From: Castanea sativa
Taxonomy: Eukaryota > Streptophyta > Magnoliopsida > Fagales > Fagaceae
Assembly (NCBI RefSeq): GCF_040712315.1
Contig: NC_134015.1
Coordinates: forward strand, 19,407,614 to 19,471,613
Direction of reading: 5' to 3'
DNA: 64,000 nucleotides
Part shown: in pieces, positions 1 through 11,433 of the stretch
Numbering within the stretch: the stretch's first letter is position 1
How the letters are laid out: every line of letters begins with the position of its first letter
The notes under the pieces: model-generated
The model's input: only the letters and a program-made list of their open reading frames with translations
Database searches by the model: none
Told to the model about the DNA's origin: nothing
Translations under genes and position numbers: made by a program

Positions 1-2970
1 GCAATAACACATATTGTGATGTGTTAGGCATTGGAACTATGAAGATCATGATACCTAGAGAACGAAACCTCTATCTGTCAGATGTACTTTTTGCACCCAC
101 TGTGAGTCGTAATATCATTTCTATCCCTTGCTTGGATGAAAAAGGTTTTGAGATTCGTTTTTGTTCTGGAAAAGTGTCAATTGGAAAACATGGTAGAATC
201 TTAATGTGGGGTATTAATATGGATGGTTTGTATCATCTTAATGACATTTACTTTGCTAATAATAATGCAATAGTTGGTTCTTTTGCTTACTTTGATATGT
301 CTATAAATCATTCTTATGCTTATGATGATGCTTGTTTATGTATGGATGATCCTTATATATGGCATATGAGATTAGGACACATTAATAAAAATAAAATGAA
401 AAGGATGATTAATATGGGATTAATTTCAAACATGAACATTTTTTTTCCTACTTGTGAACCTTGCATATTTAGTAAAATGACTAGACTTCCTTTTCCTAAG
501 GGACAAAGATCCAATGAATTATTACCTATTGTACATTCTGATGTATGTGGTCCATTAAATATTAAAACTCATAGGGGTATGTTATATTTTGTGACATTCA
601 TTGATGATTTTTCTTGATATGGACACATATACTTGATGCATAAAAAATCTGAAGTTTTTGAAAAATTTCAAGAGTGCAAAAAGGAAGTTGAAAATCAATT
701 AGGAAGAAATATTAAGATACTAAGATCAGATTGTGGGGGAGAGTATGTGTCAGATCCATTTAGTGATTTTTTGAACGAAAATGGAATAATACATCAACTT
801 ACTATGAGCTATACACCATAACAAAATGGTGTTGCTAAAAGACGTAATAGAACCCTATTGGACATGGTAAGGTCTATGTTAAGCCATTCTTCATTAGGTT
901 CTAATTTTTGGGGAGAAGCTATTGTAACTGCTATGTTCTTGCTTAATCTAGTTCCTACAAACATTCATAATAGAACACCACATGAATAATGGACTGGAAG
1001 AAAACCCAATCTACAAAATTTAAAGGTTTGGGGTTCTTCAGCTCATATATTAATCCCATCACATTTAAGAAGTAAGTTAGATAGTAAAACTATCAAAGGA
1101 ACATTTATTGGATATCCTGAAAATTCTAAGGGGTATAGATTTGTTATTCACCATAGTGATGGAACTATTAGTGTAATTGAAAGTAGAGATGCAAGATTCT
1201 TAGAAGAAGAAATTGATACAAGAGATCCCAATAAATTAGTAGAATTATTTGAAATTTCTAAGGAGAAGGAAGTGGTTAATAATGAATATGTTATTGTTCC
1301 TAATAGTGAAAATACTCATGATACACTTAGTAGGATTCAAAGAGAAAGAAATCCCCCTACTAAATTAAAAGATTATTTCACTTTTATAAGTGAAGGGGAT
1401 GTTGAAGACCCTTTAACAATTGAAGAAGCTTTGTCTGCCGCAGATTCATTGAAATGGAAAGAAGCTATTAAGGAAGAATTAGATTCAATAATTAAAAATG
1501 ATGTGTGGGAATTACTGGAATTGCCTAAAAATAGGAAAGCAATTGGTAGTAAATGGATATTAAAGAGAAAGTTTAAGTGTGATGATAGTATTGAAAAATA
1601 TAAAGCTAGATTAGTGGCAAAAAGATTCACACAAAAACCTGGTATAGACTATGAGGAAACGTATTCTCCTGTTACTAAATTCACTTCCATTAGAATTTTA
1701 ATGTCCATTGTTGCTGCCTTAGATTTAGAATTATATCAAATGGATTTTAAAACTGCATTTTTAAATGGAGACCTAAAGGAAGAAATTTTTATGGAACAAC
1801 CTGATGGTTATAAAGTTAAGGGTCAAGAAAATAAAGTGTATAAGCTTAAGAAATCATTGTATGGTTTGAAACAAGCATCAAGACAATGGTATTACACTTT
1901 TCATAATGCAATTGTTAAATTTGGTTTTAGAGCTAATGATTATGATCATTGTGTATATCATTGGAATAGTGAGAGTGATTTTATAATTTTATGTTTGTAT
2001 GTTGATGATATTTTAATTGTTGGTAATCATGTTAAATCTATATGTGAAGTTAAAGATTTTCTAAAATCCCAATTAGAAATGAAAGATTTGGGTGAAGCTT
2101 CCTATGTGTTAGGAATTCAAATTATTAGAGATAGAAAATCAAGAATACTTCAATTATCTCAAGAACAATATATTGATAAAATTTTAAAAAGATTTTATAT
2201 GGATAGTTCAAATCCTATTGATACTACTATCCATAAACAAACCAAATTGTCTAAGAAAATGTGTCCTATAAATGATGAAGAGAAAAGAAAAATGGAGCAT
2301 AGACCTTATGCTCAAGTTGTTGGTAGCATAATGTATGCTATGCTATGTACTAGACCTGAGCTAAGCTTTGCTGTAAGCTTGGTGAGTTTATTTCAAAGTA
2401 ATCTAGGTGAGGCCCATTGGATAGCTATTAAAAGAATTTTAAGATATATTAAAGGTACAAAAAGTCATAAAATGACTTATAGTGGGAAACATTTGAAAGT
2501 TATTGGATATTCAAATTTTGATTTCTCTGGTGACATAGATGATGGGAAATGCACATCAGGTTATGTAGTCCTCCTTGGAGGAGGAGCTATTTCCTGGTGT
2601 AGTAAAAAACAAAGTTGTGTAGCTAAAAGCACTATCGAAGCAGAATATATAGCTTGTAGTAGTGGTATATCAGAAGCTGTTTGGATAAAAGGCTTTCTTA
2701 AAAGTATAAATATAAAAGAAATACCAGATGAGCCTATACAAGTTATGTGTGATAACCAAGCTGCAATATGCACCATAAAAAGTGGTGAGCTTGGTACAAG
2801 AGGTAAACATATTGAACGTCATTATTATTATATTTTTGATGTGGTACTAAAAAAATGAAATTCTTGTAGAATATGCATCATCAAAGGAGATGGTGGCGGA
2901 TCTGTTGACAAAGGCAGCTGCTGTAGAAAGTTTCAAGGAACAGGTCCATACTATGGGAGTTATTGAATAA
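1..2970 (+). pseudogene. Ty1/copia pol polyprotein, decayed (protease end, integrase, RT, RNase H)
   Basis: Polyprotein of a copia retrotransposon, which in an active element would reverse-transcribe and integrate element RNA. The window opens inside the protease/pre-integrase part. Visible in order: the H-H-C-C zinc region of integrase (WHMRLGH ... CEPC, about 360-470), the integrase core (HSDVCGP, SDCGGEY), reverse transcriptase with an intact YVDD box (about 2000) and RNase H with a STIEAEY motif (about 2640). One frame runs through, but it is broken by stops at 615-617, 819-821 and 987-989, and by an extra A in an A-run near 2853; the last 38 or so codons then continue in another frame to the stop at 2968-2970. 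The integrase catalytic Glu is Lys (codon 837-839) and the first RNase H Asp position reads Asn. Non-functional copy; gag is outside the window. Confidence 0.95.
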
Positions 2971-2997
2971 TTATTGTACATCTCAAATTATTTGGCC

Positions 2998-3007
2998 AAG
3001 TGGGAGA
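2998..3007 (+). other. polypurine tract of the copia element
   Basis: AAGTGGGAGA lies directly before the LTR start TGTTGG, 27 bases after the pol stop codon. This position and purine content fit the plus-strand priming site of copia elements. Confidence 0.75.
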
Positions 3008-3546
3008 TGTTGGATAGTGTGGCCAAATAGCCCACAATATGGATGTTGAATTATGTGGTTAAATAATCCACAATGTGTATGTGTGTAATTCTCACAAGAA
3101 ATTACCTTACACAATATTGTATATGAGATGATTATTATTAATAAAATTGTTTGAATAATGGAATTGCATGTTTTGGCTATGATTGGCTGTGTGGGGTTTG
3201 ACATAGTCAAATGTGCAGTTGAGATTTCTCAGGGATAATGAGTTGTGAATCGGGGCAGTGAGGTGGATAAGAGATCTGATTTTAACGTTTAAATAAACGT
3301 TAGAGACTTTAACGTTCATGTCCTAATTTGTAGGAATTGAAATGAATGTTGGCAACTTTTGTGGGTCTCTAAATATCTCACTTGAGATCTCTAAATAAGA
3401 TAACCATACAAAAATCCTGCAGAGTGAAAAAACCCACTGCAACCTAAACATTATTTCACTCTTATCTCTCCATTTGAATATACGTTTCAGATATTTACTT
3501 CCTCAGTGTTTTAGTTAAATAAGAGTTCTATTTCAATTTTGCTTCA
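3008..3546 (+). repeat. copia LTR (539 bp) shared by two element copies
   Basis: Starts TG after the polypurine tract and ends CA two bases before a primer-binding site, so both edges are defined by function. It is the 3' LTR of the pol copy to its left and at the same time sits exactly where a 5' LTR should sit for the leader and gag to its right. No second LTR of this family is in the window, so LTR divergence cannot be used for dating. Confidence 0.85.
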
Positions 3547-3547
3547 T

Positions 3548-3560
3548 TGGTATCAGAGCA
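3548..3560 (+). other. primer-binding site (initiator Met tRNA type)
   Basis: TGGTATCAGAGCA one base after the LTR end is the standard copia minus-strand priming site, complementary to the 3' end of plant initiator methionine tRNA. Confidence 0.9.
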
Positions 3561-3987
3561 TTGAAGCAAGTCTACTTTCCTAGTAAAGCTGTGCAAGTAT
3601 TTTTATTTTTTTTGAATCCAACTTCTTTTCATTTGGATATTTGCTTTACTCCATTCTAGGGGCCTACAAAGGAAGAAAATCTCATCAATGATTTTTGTTG
3701 GAGTATTGATACTATTGTGAAGAAGAAGTTTGTTAGAGAAAAGGTTGCATTGCCATGGACAAGTAGATTTTGTGATTGGGTGGGACTCTTGCTACGTGGT
3801 GGAAGGCCATTGAAATTACACCAAGACTTTTTTTATTTAACGAGAAAGCTTGGCTGGGCTAAAAAAAAAGAAGAGAGTGCTGGAGCAAACGTCAATACAG
3901 ATTTCGTACACACAAATTTATTTTTTGGGTTTCTCCATCACGGTTAGCTTTCTAAACTAAAATCCTTTTAATTCTTATTGATTGATC
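3561..3987 (+). other. copia leader between primer site and gag
   Basis: Untranslated leader of the right-hand element copy. It contains a 76-codon open frame (3717-3947) that I cannot match to any family; its product, if any, is unknown. The following ATG at 3988 starts a recognisable gag. Confidence 0.5.
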
Positions 3988-4218
3988 ATGACTAGTAAAG
4001 CTATAAGTCAAGATTTAAGCAAAACTGAAAAATTAAACGGGGCTAATCATTCTGTTTGGAACCATCGTATCCGTCACATACTCTTTTAAGACAAGGTTGA
4101 GTATGTTATTGATATCGGCATTCCAACTCCACCACCTGAAAATTCTAATGCCACTGCAAAAAGAATGTATGAAAAACATTTAGAAGATGATAAAATTGCT
4201 AGAAATTCATGGTTTTAA
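3988..4218 (+). pseudogene. copia gag N-terminal fragment
   Basis: From ATG 3988 the frame reads a copia-type gag start (KTEKLNGANHSVWNHRIRH, then a KHLEDDKIARNSWF stretch) of the kind found in plant gag polyproteins with a DUF4219/UBN2 start. A stop (TAA, 4087-4089) interrupts it and the similarity ends at a stop at 4216-4218, after about 75 codons; a usual gag is several hundred codons. The rest of this element copy is absent, replaced by AT-rich DNA. Confidence 0.75.
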
Positions 4219-4573
4219 AAACCAGTACAGTGAAAGAACTGATGAAGGGATTGATTATCGGTTTTTTAGTCCGACCGATGGTCGATCCGGTGACATTATA
4301 AATAATTTAATTAATAATTTTTTTAAATTATATAAATAAATAATGATGAATATATTTTATTTTATAATGTTAATAAGTTTTCACAACTTATATAATAAAT
4401 ATCATTTAAATGTTAAAGGTAACTTACTATATTTGTTCACAAATATGGTTAAAACTTTAAAAGAGGCACATACAGCTCCAAGGACTTTCTAAGCTCCACC
4501 AAAAAAGGAAAAGAGATAATGAATAAATAAATAAAAAACCCACCCCCACTTTGGTTACTTCTCCTAGCCATTA
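4219..4573. other. AT-rich spacer, no gene
   Basis: No open frame or structure that I can support. The first 80 bases (CCGACCGATGGTCGATCCGG region) look like the end of some dispersed repeat, but no partner end was found. Confidence 0.4.
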
Positions 4574-4580
4574 CTAACAA

Positions 4581-6172
4581 GGTGAAAATACACTTTTGGT
4601 CCCTACATTTTGGGTCAATTTCCATTTTGTTCCAAAAATTGATTTTGTTGCTAATGTCGTCCCTAAAAAAAGAAAATCGATTCCATTTTGGTCATTTCTG
4701 TCAACCCACTAACGGAAACCTCCCACGTGGCAAATGAAATCCCTGTTTACTGATGTGGCGCTGACGTTGGCATTAAAATATTATTTAAAAAAATTACTTG
4801 GCATTTTTCTAATGCCATGTCAGCATTTAAATTATAAAAATTTTAATTCCTCAATTTTAATTTTAATTTTAATTAAAAAAATTAAAAACAAAATTTTTTT
4901 TAAAACTTTTTTTAAACAAATAATTTACTTTCTTTTAATTAAAATGATTTTTTTTTATTCCAATCTCTAAGATTCTTATTCTTAGCAAAGAACCAAATCC
5001 CAGCCAAGAACCAAATCCCAAACCCAAATCTGTGTTTTCGCTTAAACTTTACTAAGCGTGCATGTTTTCGCCTAAAATGCACTTTCTTCCCCATGATCAA
5101 TCTCCAGCAAAGAACCAAATCCCAAACCCAGATCTCCACCAAACGCCAAACCCATATACCCAGCAAAGCAAAGCTTACCCTTCAAACCCATAAATTTCTT
5201 GGCAAACAAACATAGAAAACCCATAGGAAAAACAAACAAAAACCCCCAAATCACCACTACCAAATCAAAGAACATGAATATCAAATCCAAGCAAAAGAAT
5301 AGGAACCCAACATCCAGTAAAGCACCACCACAGATCGGAGTTTGGCAGATCGGCGGAGATGAGATTTTGAGATTAGAGAGAGTTTAGGTCTGAGAGTGAT
5401 TTCGTCGAGGGTGAAGAGAGAAAGATACAGAGAAGATGATGATGATGAATCTGGGTACACCCAATGCTGGGTCGGGCCCAAAATCCAGAGTCTTGCCTAG
5501 GCTTTTGCTTTGGCTCATCCTCTTCGTCACTATCACCTACATCGTCTACACGATCAGGCTTGTCTCTACCTCACGCACCTGGGACCACGAGCCTTTCTCT
5601 AATCCCACCGTCAAACCTCCTCCACCGCTAAAGCCACTGTTTCTACCTCCTCATCCTCCACCGCCTCATCACAACCGCCACAGTCGATTCTAGATCAAGA
5701 TCAGAATCGCCGCCTTAGCTAAGTATTGGGAGAAGAGAAAGAACATATAGATAAACTTAAGCTGATCACTGATGAGGTTAAAGAAAAATAAAAAGAAAAA
5801 GAATTAAAAGGATAATTATTTTTGTTTTTTTAAAGAAATAATTTTGATTAATTAGATTTAAGGTTTATTTTAATTTAATTTCTTTTTTTTTATAAATTTT
5901 CTGATGTGGATTTTTTAAAAATTTAAATGTTGACGTGGCATTAGAAAAATGCCAAGTAATTTTTTTAAATAATATTTTAATGCTAACGTTAGCACCACAT
6001 CAGCAAATAGGGGATTCCGTTTGCCACGTGGGAGGTTTCTGTTAGTGGGTTGATGGAAAGGACCAAAATAGAATCAATTTTCTTTTTTTAGGGATGACAT
6101 TAGCAACGAAATCAATTTTGGGACAAAAATGGGAATTGACCCAAAATGTAGGGACCAAAAGTGCATTTTCGG
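4581..6172. mobile_element. Mutator-like non-autonomous element with 250-bp TIRs (Pack-MULE candidate)
   Basis: Long terminal inverted repeats, 4581-4833 and 5921-6172, match over about 250 bp with scattered changes (left end GGTGAAAATACACTTTTGGT, right end reading inward CCGAAAATGCACTTTTGGT). Directly outside both ends is CTAACAA (4574-4580 and 6173-6179), a 7-bp direct repeat; Mutator-like elements usually make 8-10 bp, so one or two bases may have decayed. There is no transposase. The inside (4840-5920) has GC-richer, gene-like DNA including a spliced-gene-like start, the hallmark of a Pack-MULE. Superfamily assignment rests on TIR length; the element ends are seen directly. Confidence 0.8.
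5436..5693 (+). pseudogene. captured gene fragment: N-terminus of a type II membrane protein
   Basis: An 85-codon open frame beginning MMMMNLGTPNAGSG, with a basic stretch (residues 16-22) followed by one hydrophobic segment at about residues 23-40 and then a proline-rich stalk (about 60-80). This cytosol-anchor-stalk layout is typical of Golgi type II glycosyltransferase-like proteins, but I do not recognise the gene. The 450 bases before it look like a plant 5' UTR. After the stop at 5691-5693, a charged, coiled-coil-like stretch (LGEEKEHIDKLKLITDEVKE, about 5726-5791) reads in another frame and may be a second exon piece. It is a truncated copy inside a transposon; expression is unknown. 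Confidence 0.55.
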
Positions 6173-6270
6173 CTAACAATTAACACCCACCCACTTTTTG
6201 ACTTTTATAACATATCATTTACTTCTCCCAAGTCCCAAGACTCCCAGCCTTTCCACTTTTCTAACAGAAA

Positions 6271-7648
6271 TGTTAGGATTAGTGCCCTTAAATCCTATTG
6301 TATGATGCTATGTATTTTATTATGTATGACGTTATGTATGACTTAATGTTGTGTTTAATAAGTTGTTTTATTATTATCTAAAAATAATGGTAACGTGAAT
6401 ATTGGGACATTATCATATAGTCTATGAGATGCATTGTATGTGATTTATGTGATTTAGTCACAGAAGATGTAAATCATAAGTTCCTTGTAAACTCAAAATG
6501 TAGTTCGTAATCGATGATGAAAATTGGGCATTTCATCTGCGAAGACTATAACATATCAACTAAGATGATTTGTCTTGATCATGGAAATTGAGATTTCTAG
6601 TTGATATGTTGATATGTTTTAAGAGTTAAGACATATTGAACTGGACCGGTGTGAGATTTATTATTCTTCTAACGACTGTCAAATGAATAATAAACTCACG
6701 ACTTATATTTCCATGAACTCTTAATCCTGAGAGAATAATGGACTTGATTTATGAGGTGTAGGTTGTTTTGATATACTAGGAGTGAGATCTAGAGTAACGG
6801 TCAAAACCTCACTATGTTGGGTAATCACATTTAATGTTGATAGAACATATATTCTTAAGATGGAGTTCATAGTCCCTTGAGATAAGTTTAATGGGTTTGT
6901 TATTTAGAATGTTAGGCCTAACTACTTTAGTAAATAGTTACTAGAGTATATATTTATGAAATTGGATTTCATAAATATATGATGAATAACTTAAAGGATT
7001 AAACCGGATACTCAAGGATAAGATGTAGTAATTTACAAAGTGGTAGTTTATATTCATGACTTTGTACTACTATGAATATTTTATGAAGGGGTTGCATGTA
7101 CAATAAAGTCTTGGGATATAATTTATTGATAAGAGCTAGAGTGCAACTATATTTATATAGTGGTATTAAATATAGTTAATGGTAACTTTGGACTTGTCAA
7201 GAGTTGATAGAAAAGCCCAAGGCCCATTGGAGTTAGTGTCTTATTGATCCCTTTTGGTCCCACTCCAAGCCACACACTTAAGCCCAATCGGAAAGGCCCA
7301 AAAGGCCAGCCCAATTAGAATAATTGGTTAGACACAAAGGGAGAAAAATACAGAATTTTCGGTAGAGAATTTTACAAGAACACTATTGTGAAGTGGTGTA
7401 AGAAGTGTTAGACACTCCTTGACATTCTCCCTTTGGAACTGATTGAGAGACCACACATCTTGGACGTTAGTAGAATTGGAGTGAAGATTGAAAGTGTTCC
7501 CAAATACTTCTGATCTTCGGTTTTGAAATTCACCGCTCCAAGGTACACTCTCTTGTTCTTAAATTCTGAAACTTGTATAGTACATGTTAACTTTTATGAA
7601 TGAAGTAGATCCGTTGTTTTTCCGCTGCGCACATGCATTTTTCCATCA
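6271..7648 (+). repeat. solo-LTR-like dispersed repeat, copy 1 (1.38 kb)
   Basis: Begins TGTTAGG, ends TTTTCCATCA and has no coding frames. It aligns along its length with 56100-57486 (TGTTGGGG ... TTTTCCAACA). TG...CA ends, size and absence of internal genes fit a solo LTR. The flanks AGAAA (6266-6270) and ATAAA (7649-7653) would be a 5-bp target duplication with one change. No full-length member with inner region is present, so the parent element cannot be classed from this window. Confidence 0.7.
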
Positions 7649-8104
7649 ATAAATCCATCAAAATCTTGACAATTTCCCATAAACTCTCATTCGTCTCTCT
7701 CTCTAATCTATCTCTCCCTCTCACATTCTCTGCCAAGCCCATCCATCTCTCTACAACATATCAATTATCAATAATTCAAACTTCAAACCAAAATACCTTC
7801 CTCCACCCTTCTCATGTTGCTTCTCTTACCTCCTCTCCAAATTTTATTTTACCCACATATTTGAAAGCTTCATTCACCAAATCTTATTTACAACAGATTT
7901 AAGATTCTCAAAATGAGGACGAGAAATCATTCATTCCCATCATTCACAGCAACAAAGTAACAGCTGCACCAATGAGAGAGGTCGAATGGGGAAGAAATCA
8001 AGAGAAACAAAATCATTTTTTTTGTATTTTGCAAAACTGGTTCAACCATGCCGGTTTTTGGTTTTACGGTTGAACCGATCAGTTTTTGATTTTGATTTTG
8101 ATTT

Positions 8105-8141
<37 letters not shown>

Positions 8142-8970
8142 CAGTTTTTAGCTGATTTTTGTTGTTTTCAAGTTATGAGAATTGAGTTTCAGTGGCATTT
8201 TTGTAAAATTGAGTTGGACATTTTGGTTTTGTTTTGAGGGGTACTGTTGAGAATTGAGAGCGTAGAATAAAAGATAATGGGAATTTGAGTTCTTGGGAAA
8301 TTGGTGAAATAGAGTGGGAGAGTGTTTAGATCCATATAAAAGTCTAGTCCAAAGAGGAAAATCCTCTTATAAATAGTATAGATGAATTTCTAAAATTCTT
8401 TAGGTTTTGAAGTTATTTCAAATTCAAAGATTTTAAGGTTTATAATCTTTGGTAGATTTGTTAAATCCAAATCTTTGACCATTTTTAAACTATCCAAACA
8501 AGACATTTGGATTTAAATCACCAAAATCCAAATTTATGTGCCCAAATCTTACCATCCAAATACATCGTTAGGTAAATTATTTAATTATTTTCTTTTTTTT
8601 CCATAAATATTTTCTAAAAATATTTCCTACACCAATACTCTTACTGTATTGTTAACTTTTTCCACTCTGTTAACTTTTTCCACACTTATTTGGGTCTCGT
8701 TAATAACTGCCTATATGAAATAGCAAAGTAGCTAGACTTACAACAATTATAAGAGTGATTCAAAATTTGTATACATCTTCTCCTTTTTTTCAAGAGTGAT
8801 TCAAAATTTATTCACATCAAGCAGAGCTAGTTTGTCCATTTAGAAATTACTATAAGAGTAACCATCTAAGAATGTAAGTCAATACAAAAGGTAAAACTCT
8901 TAAATTGCCTTGTTATATACATGAAACAATTTTTTTTGACATGAAACAACAAAATTCATGTTAAAGTATA
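7649..8970. other. intergenic spacer with homopolymer and GATTTT repeats
   Basis: Holds a (GATTTT)n stretch at 8083-8110 followed by a T-run of about 32 bases, and AT-rich unique-looking DNA. The 89-codon frame starting at 7633 overlaps the LTR end and has no recognisable domain. I see no supportable gene. Confidence 0.5.
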
Positions 8971-9813
8971 TGTAGAGTTTATTTAGACCCCTTAAACCAT
9001 AATTGGATTAACCTAGTTAACAACCCAAGTTATTACTTAGGCCAAATTCCATATCTGGGTTAACACAATCATATAATCATATCAATGCAAAGTACGGAAT
9101 ATAAAAACACAAAGATATGATGACCCAGGAAAACCAAGCTGGTAAAAAACCTGGGGAGGATTTAACCTAGATATCCTCAAGGTAAACCTGAATCCCCTAT
9201 GAAAGAATCGAAGTTGTACAATAGCGACTTAGACCACTAACATCCTATTACTACCCACCAGTAGAACTTATGACACGACCACGTGCAAGCTCCGAGACCA
9301 CGGACTCCTTCTTTCCTGGATTTTCCAGCAAGTACAAGCACTCCCGCTTGTGTATCTTTAAGCTCTTATGGCAGCAACTGAATGATCATCAAGCTCTCGA
9401 AAAAATCTCCTTCTTGATAATCCCAAGCTTGTGTGAAGGCAAGCACCTCTCAGATCTCACAAGAGATTCACACAAACAGCAATATGAGCAACCTAAAAAA
9501 CGTGACTAGGGTTTGCCTTTTATACCTAGGGCAAAACATAAAACCCTACACGTCATATGGGCTTAGGGTTGAGTTGGAAATTTTGCGGAAAAAACAATCT
9601 GCACGACTTTCGATCGGTCGAGTCTAATTCTCGATCGATCGAGTCAGGCAGAAATGCATAGTAACTTCTGCAGTTAACTCGATTCCAACTTTACATAAAT
9701 CACATACTTTGAGCAAGTCTAAAACATAACTAGACACCTGTTTTGATCATGGTTTGCCAACAATACATATTAGAGTTCTAATACATTAGTTCCTAAGTAC
9801 TTAGAACCTAACA
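8971..9813 (-). repeat. 3' LTR of the minus-strand copia element
   Basis: On the minus strand it starts TGTTAGGTTCTAAG and ends CTCTACA. It includes the motif pair TCGATCGGTCGA / TCGATCGATCGA at 9610-9643. It matches 16810-17652 over its whole 843 bp and is related to the solo LTR at 60281-61152. Confidence 0.95.
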
Positions 9814-10401
9814 AACTCCTCATTTGGCAATCCGTGACAAAACACAAATAAAAGCTCAAAGTTTACAAAGAAAAGCCCTTTACAAAAATATGCCCATTTT
9901 AACAAATCCAATCCTAACTACTATCCATCAGTTGCAAGTGTAGACAGCAGCTCAATTGAATCAACCTGTATATTTCCTGAAACACTTAAACAAAACGCAT
10001 AAACGTATGTGTGGAAAATACAAGTAAATAAACATAAAGATCTTGATTTCACAAAACACAAAATATAGACAAATATCAATGAATAACTCATAAGCATAAG
10101 TCTATAAACAGTGAAACAAGAATCATATCCAAAAATAAGATGAAAGTCCCCCTTACAAGAATACTACAAGAGCAAAAAAAAAAACAATAAGTACATAGTG
10201 AGGCACCTAGATACAATCTAATCTCCATAGGCTCTCAAAGAACAAAGTCACAAAACTCCAAATCTCCAAAACTCATAAACTCCCCCTAACAACAAGATAT
10301 AATCTACTCCCCCTTTTTGTGACGGAAAGCCAAAGGACAAATCAGAACCCATCATCAAAAGGAGGTGGCAAAGACGAATGTCTAAGAAGCGCCAAGTCTG
10401 C
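9814..10401 (-). other. 3' untranslated part of the copia element with polypurine tract
   Basis: Directly before the 3' LTR on the minus strand is AATGAGGAGTT (9814-9824), a plausible polypurine tract. The rest, downstream of the extra ORF, has no supportable gene. Confidence 0.6.
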
Positions 10402-11433
10402 TCACAAAGCACGGATCTCGTCCGAAATTTCCACCAAAATCTGACCATGAGCCGCCTGAACGGTCATGATAGACTCCAAAGTACGACGAATGTCAAAGTC
10501 ATCTGAAGTCAATGGTGGAGGAACATCAGCAGCAACATCTCCTACAGGATTAGCAAACTCCTCACTAGAAGGAACACCTGTAGAAGAAGAAGGGGGTACG
10601 GTACTAGAAGGCTCAACTCTAGGACGTTTAGAGCGCTCTCTCTTCTGAGCAGCCCTCTGCTTAAGAAAAGTGGCACGTATGGGAGCAATAACATGGACGG
10701 GCTCAGAAACAGGGAAGTCAGACAAACCTAAAAATAACAAAATCCTATGAATGAAAATAGGATGAAAAAGAGCATGAGCCGTAGAGGAACTCCTATAAAC
10801 TTCGTTCAAAGAACGAAGAAACAGATGAGGGAAACTAATAGGAGCATCCGTAACAAGAGCATACAAAAATGCACATCGCTCCAAAGGAATGGTGTGTAGA
10901 TGCGAAATAGGCCATAAGGAATGACATGCTATCCTAAAGAAAAGATAGGTAGACTCAGTGAGCTTAGCAAAAGTGATCCGAGGATTAGAACCCCACCGGA
11001 TAGAAGTACCAGTGATGTATGACATGATGTCGTCTAGGGGAGGAGACACATCATAGGGGTAAATAGGATGCTGAACAAGAGCATCAGCCACTCCCGAAGG
11101 GGTAATGGTGTACTCATCACCACGAATCCAACTCTTCACAAGAGTGTCGGAATCATAGGGGTGAACAGAGAGGTTCGAATAGAACTCTCTAATCAAGATG
11201 GCTAGAGGAGGAGAATCAAAATCCGAAAGAGACAACGAGCCTCGACACTCAAAGTTTGCCCTAATGGCAGGATCAATCTTATCTAACAAAACCCTACGCT
11301 CAGCCCAAATCTTTCTCTTAGTGTTAAGGGACTCAAAAGTCGCTTGGTGTTTCTCACTCAAGAACTTATCACTCTCAAAGGAAGGATCAGAAGTAGAGGT
11401 GGATGACCTATTGACTCTAGTCTTCCTAGGCAT
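10402..11433 (-). CDS. extra ORF between pol and 3' LTR: putative plant transposon protein
   Basis: 343 codons from the ATG at 11433 (MPRKTRVNRSSTSTSD); the open frame extends 43 codons further upstream through a phenylalanine-rich stretch, but the MPRKT start is preferred because it begins a typical basic, serine-rich head. The body (FYSNLSVHPYDSDTLVKSW ... SLWPISHLHTIPLERC) resembles the domain annotated in plants as putative plant transposon protein, common in retrotransposon-associated ORFs and of unknown function. A basic segment (KQRAAQKRERSKRPR, about residues 250-265) could be a nuclear signal. Same orientation as pol, about 2 kb downstream, and intact although pol is broken. No signal peptide or membrane anchor supports a real envelope. 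Family by recollection; function unknown. Confidence 0.75.
   Translation of the reverse strand: MPRKTRVNRSSTSTSDPSFESDKFLSEKHQATFESLNTKRKIWAERRVLLDKIDPAIRANFECRGSLSLSDFDSPPLAILIREFYSNLSVHPYDSDTLVKSWIRGDEYTITPSGVADALVQHPIYPYDVSPPLDDIMSYITGTSIRWGSNPRITFAKLTESTYLFFRIACHSLWPISHLHTIPLERCAFLYALVTDAPISFPHLFLRSLNEVYRSSSTAHALFHPIFIHRILLFLGLSDFPVSEPVHVIAPIRATFLKQRAAQKRERSKRPRVEPSSTVPPSSSTGVPSSEEFANPVGDVAADVPPPLTSDDFDIRRTLESIMTVQAAHGQILVEISDEIRAL

Noticed and set aside
3548..3560. tRNA gene suggested by TGGTATCAGAGC words (also near 16800, 36864, 39680)
   Set aside because: These are primer-binding sites; no cloverleaf or flanking tRNA sequence is present.
7633..7902. 89-codon plus-strand frame
   Set aside because: Begins inside the end of the LTR-like repeat, compositionally plain, no recognisable motif.
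9270..9627. Frames of 79 and 64 codons (and the relative at 17188-17466)
   Set aside because: Located within copia LTRs, in both copies, with no domain; they are part of the LTR.
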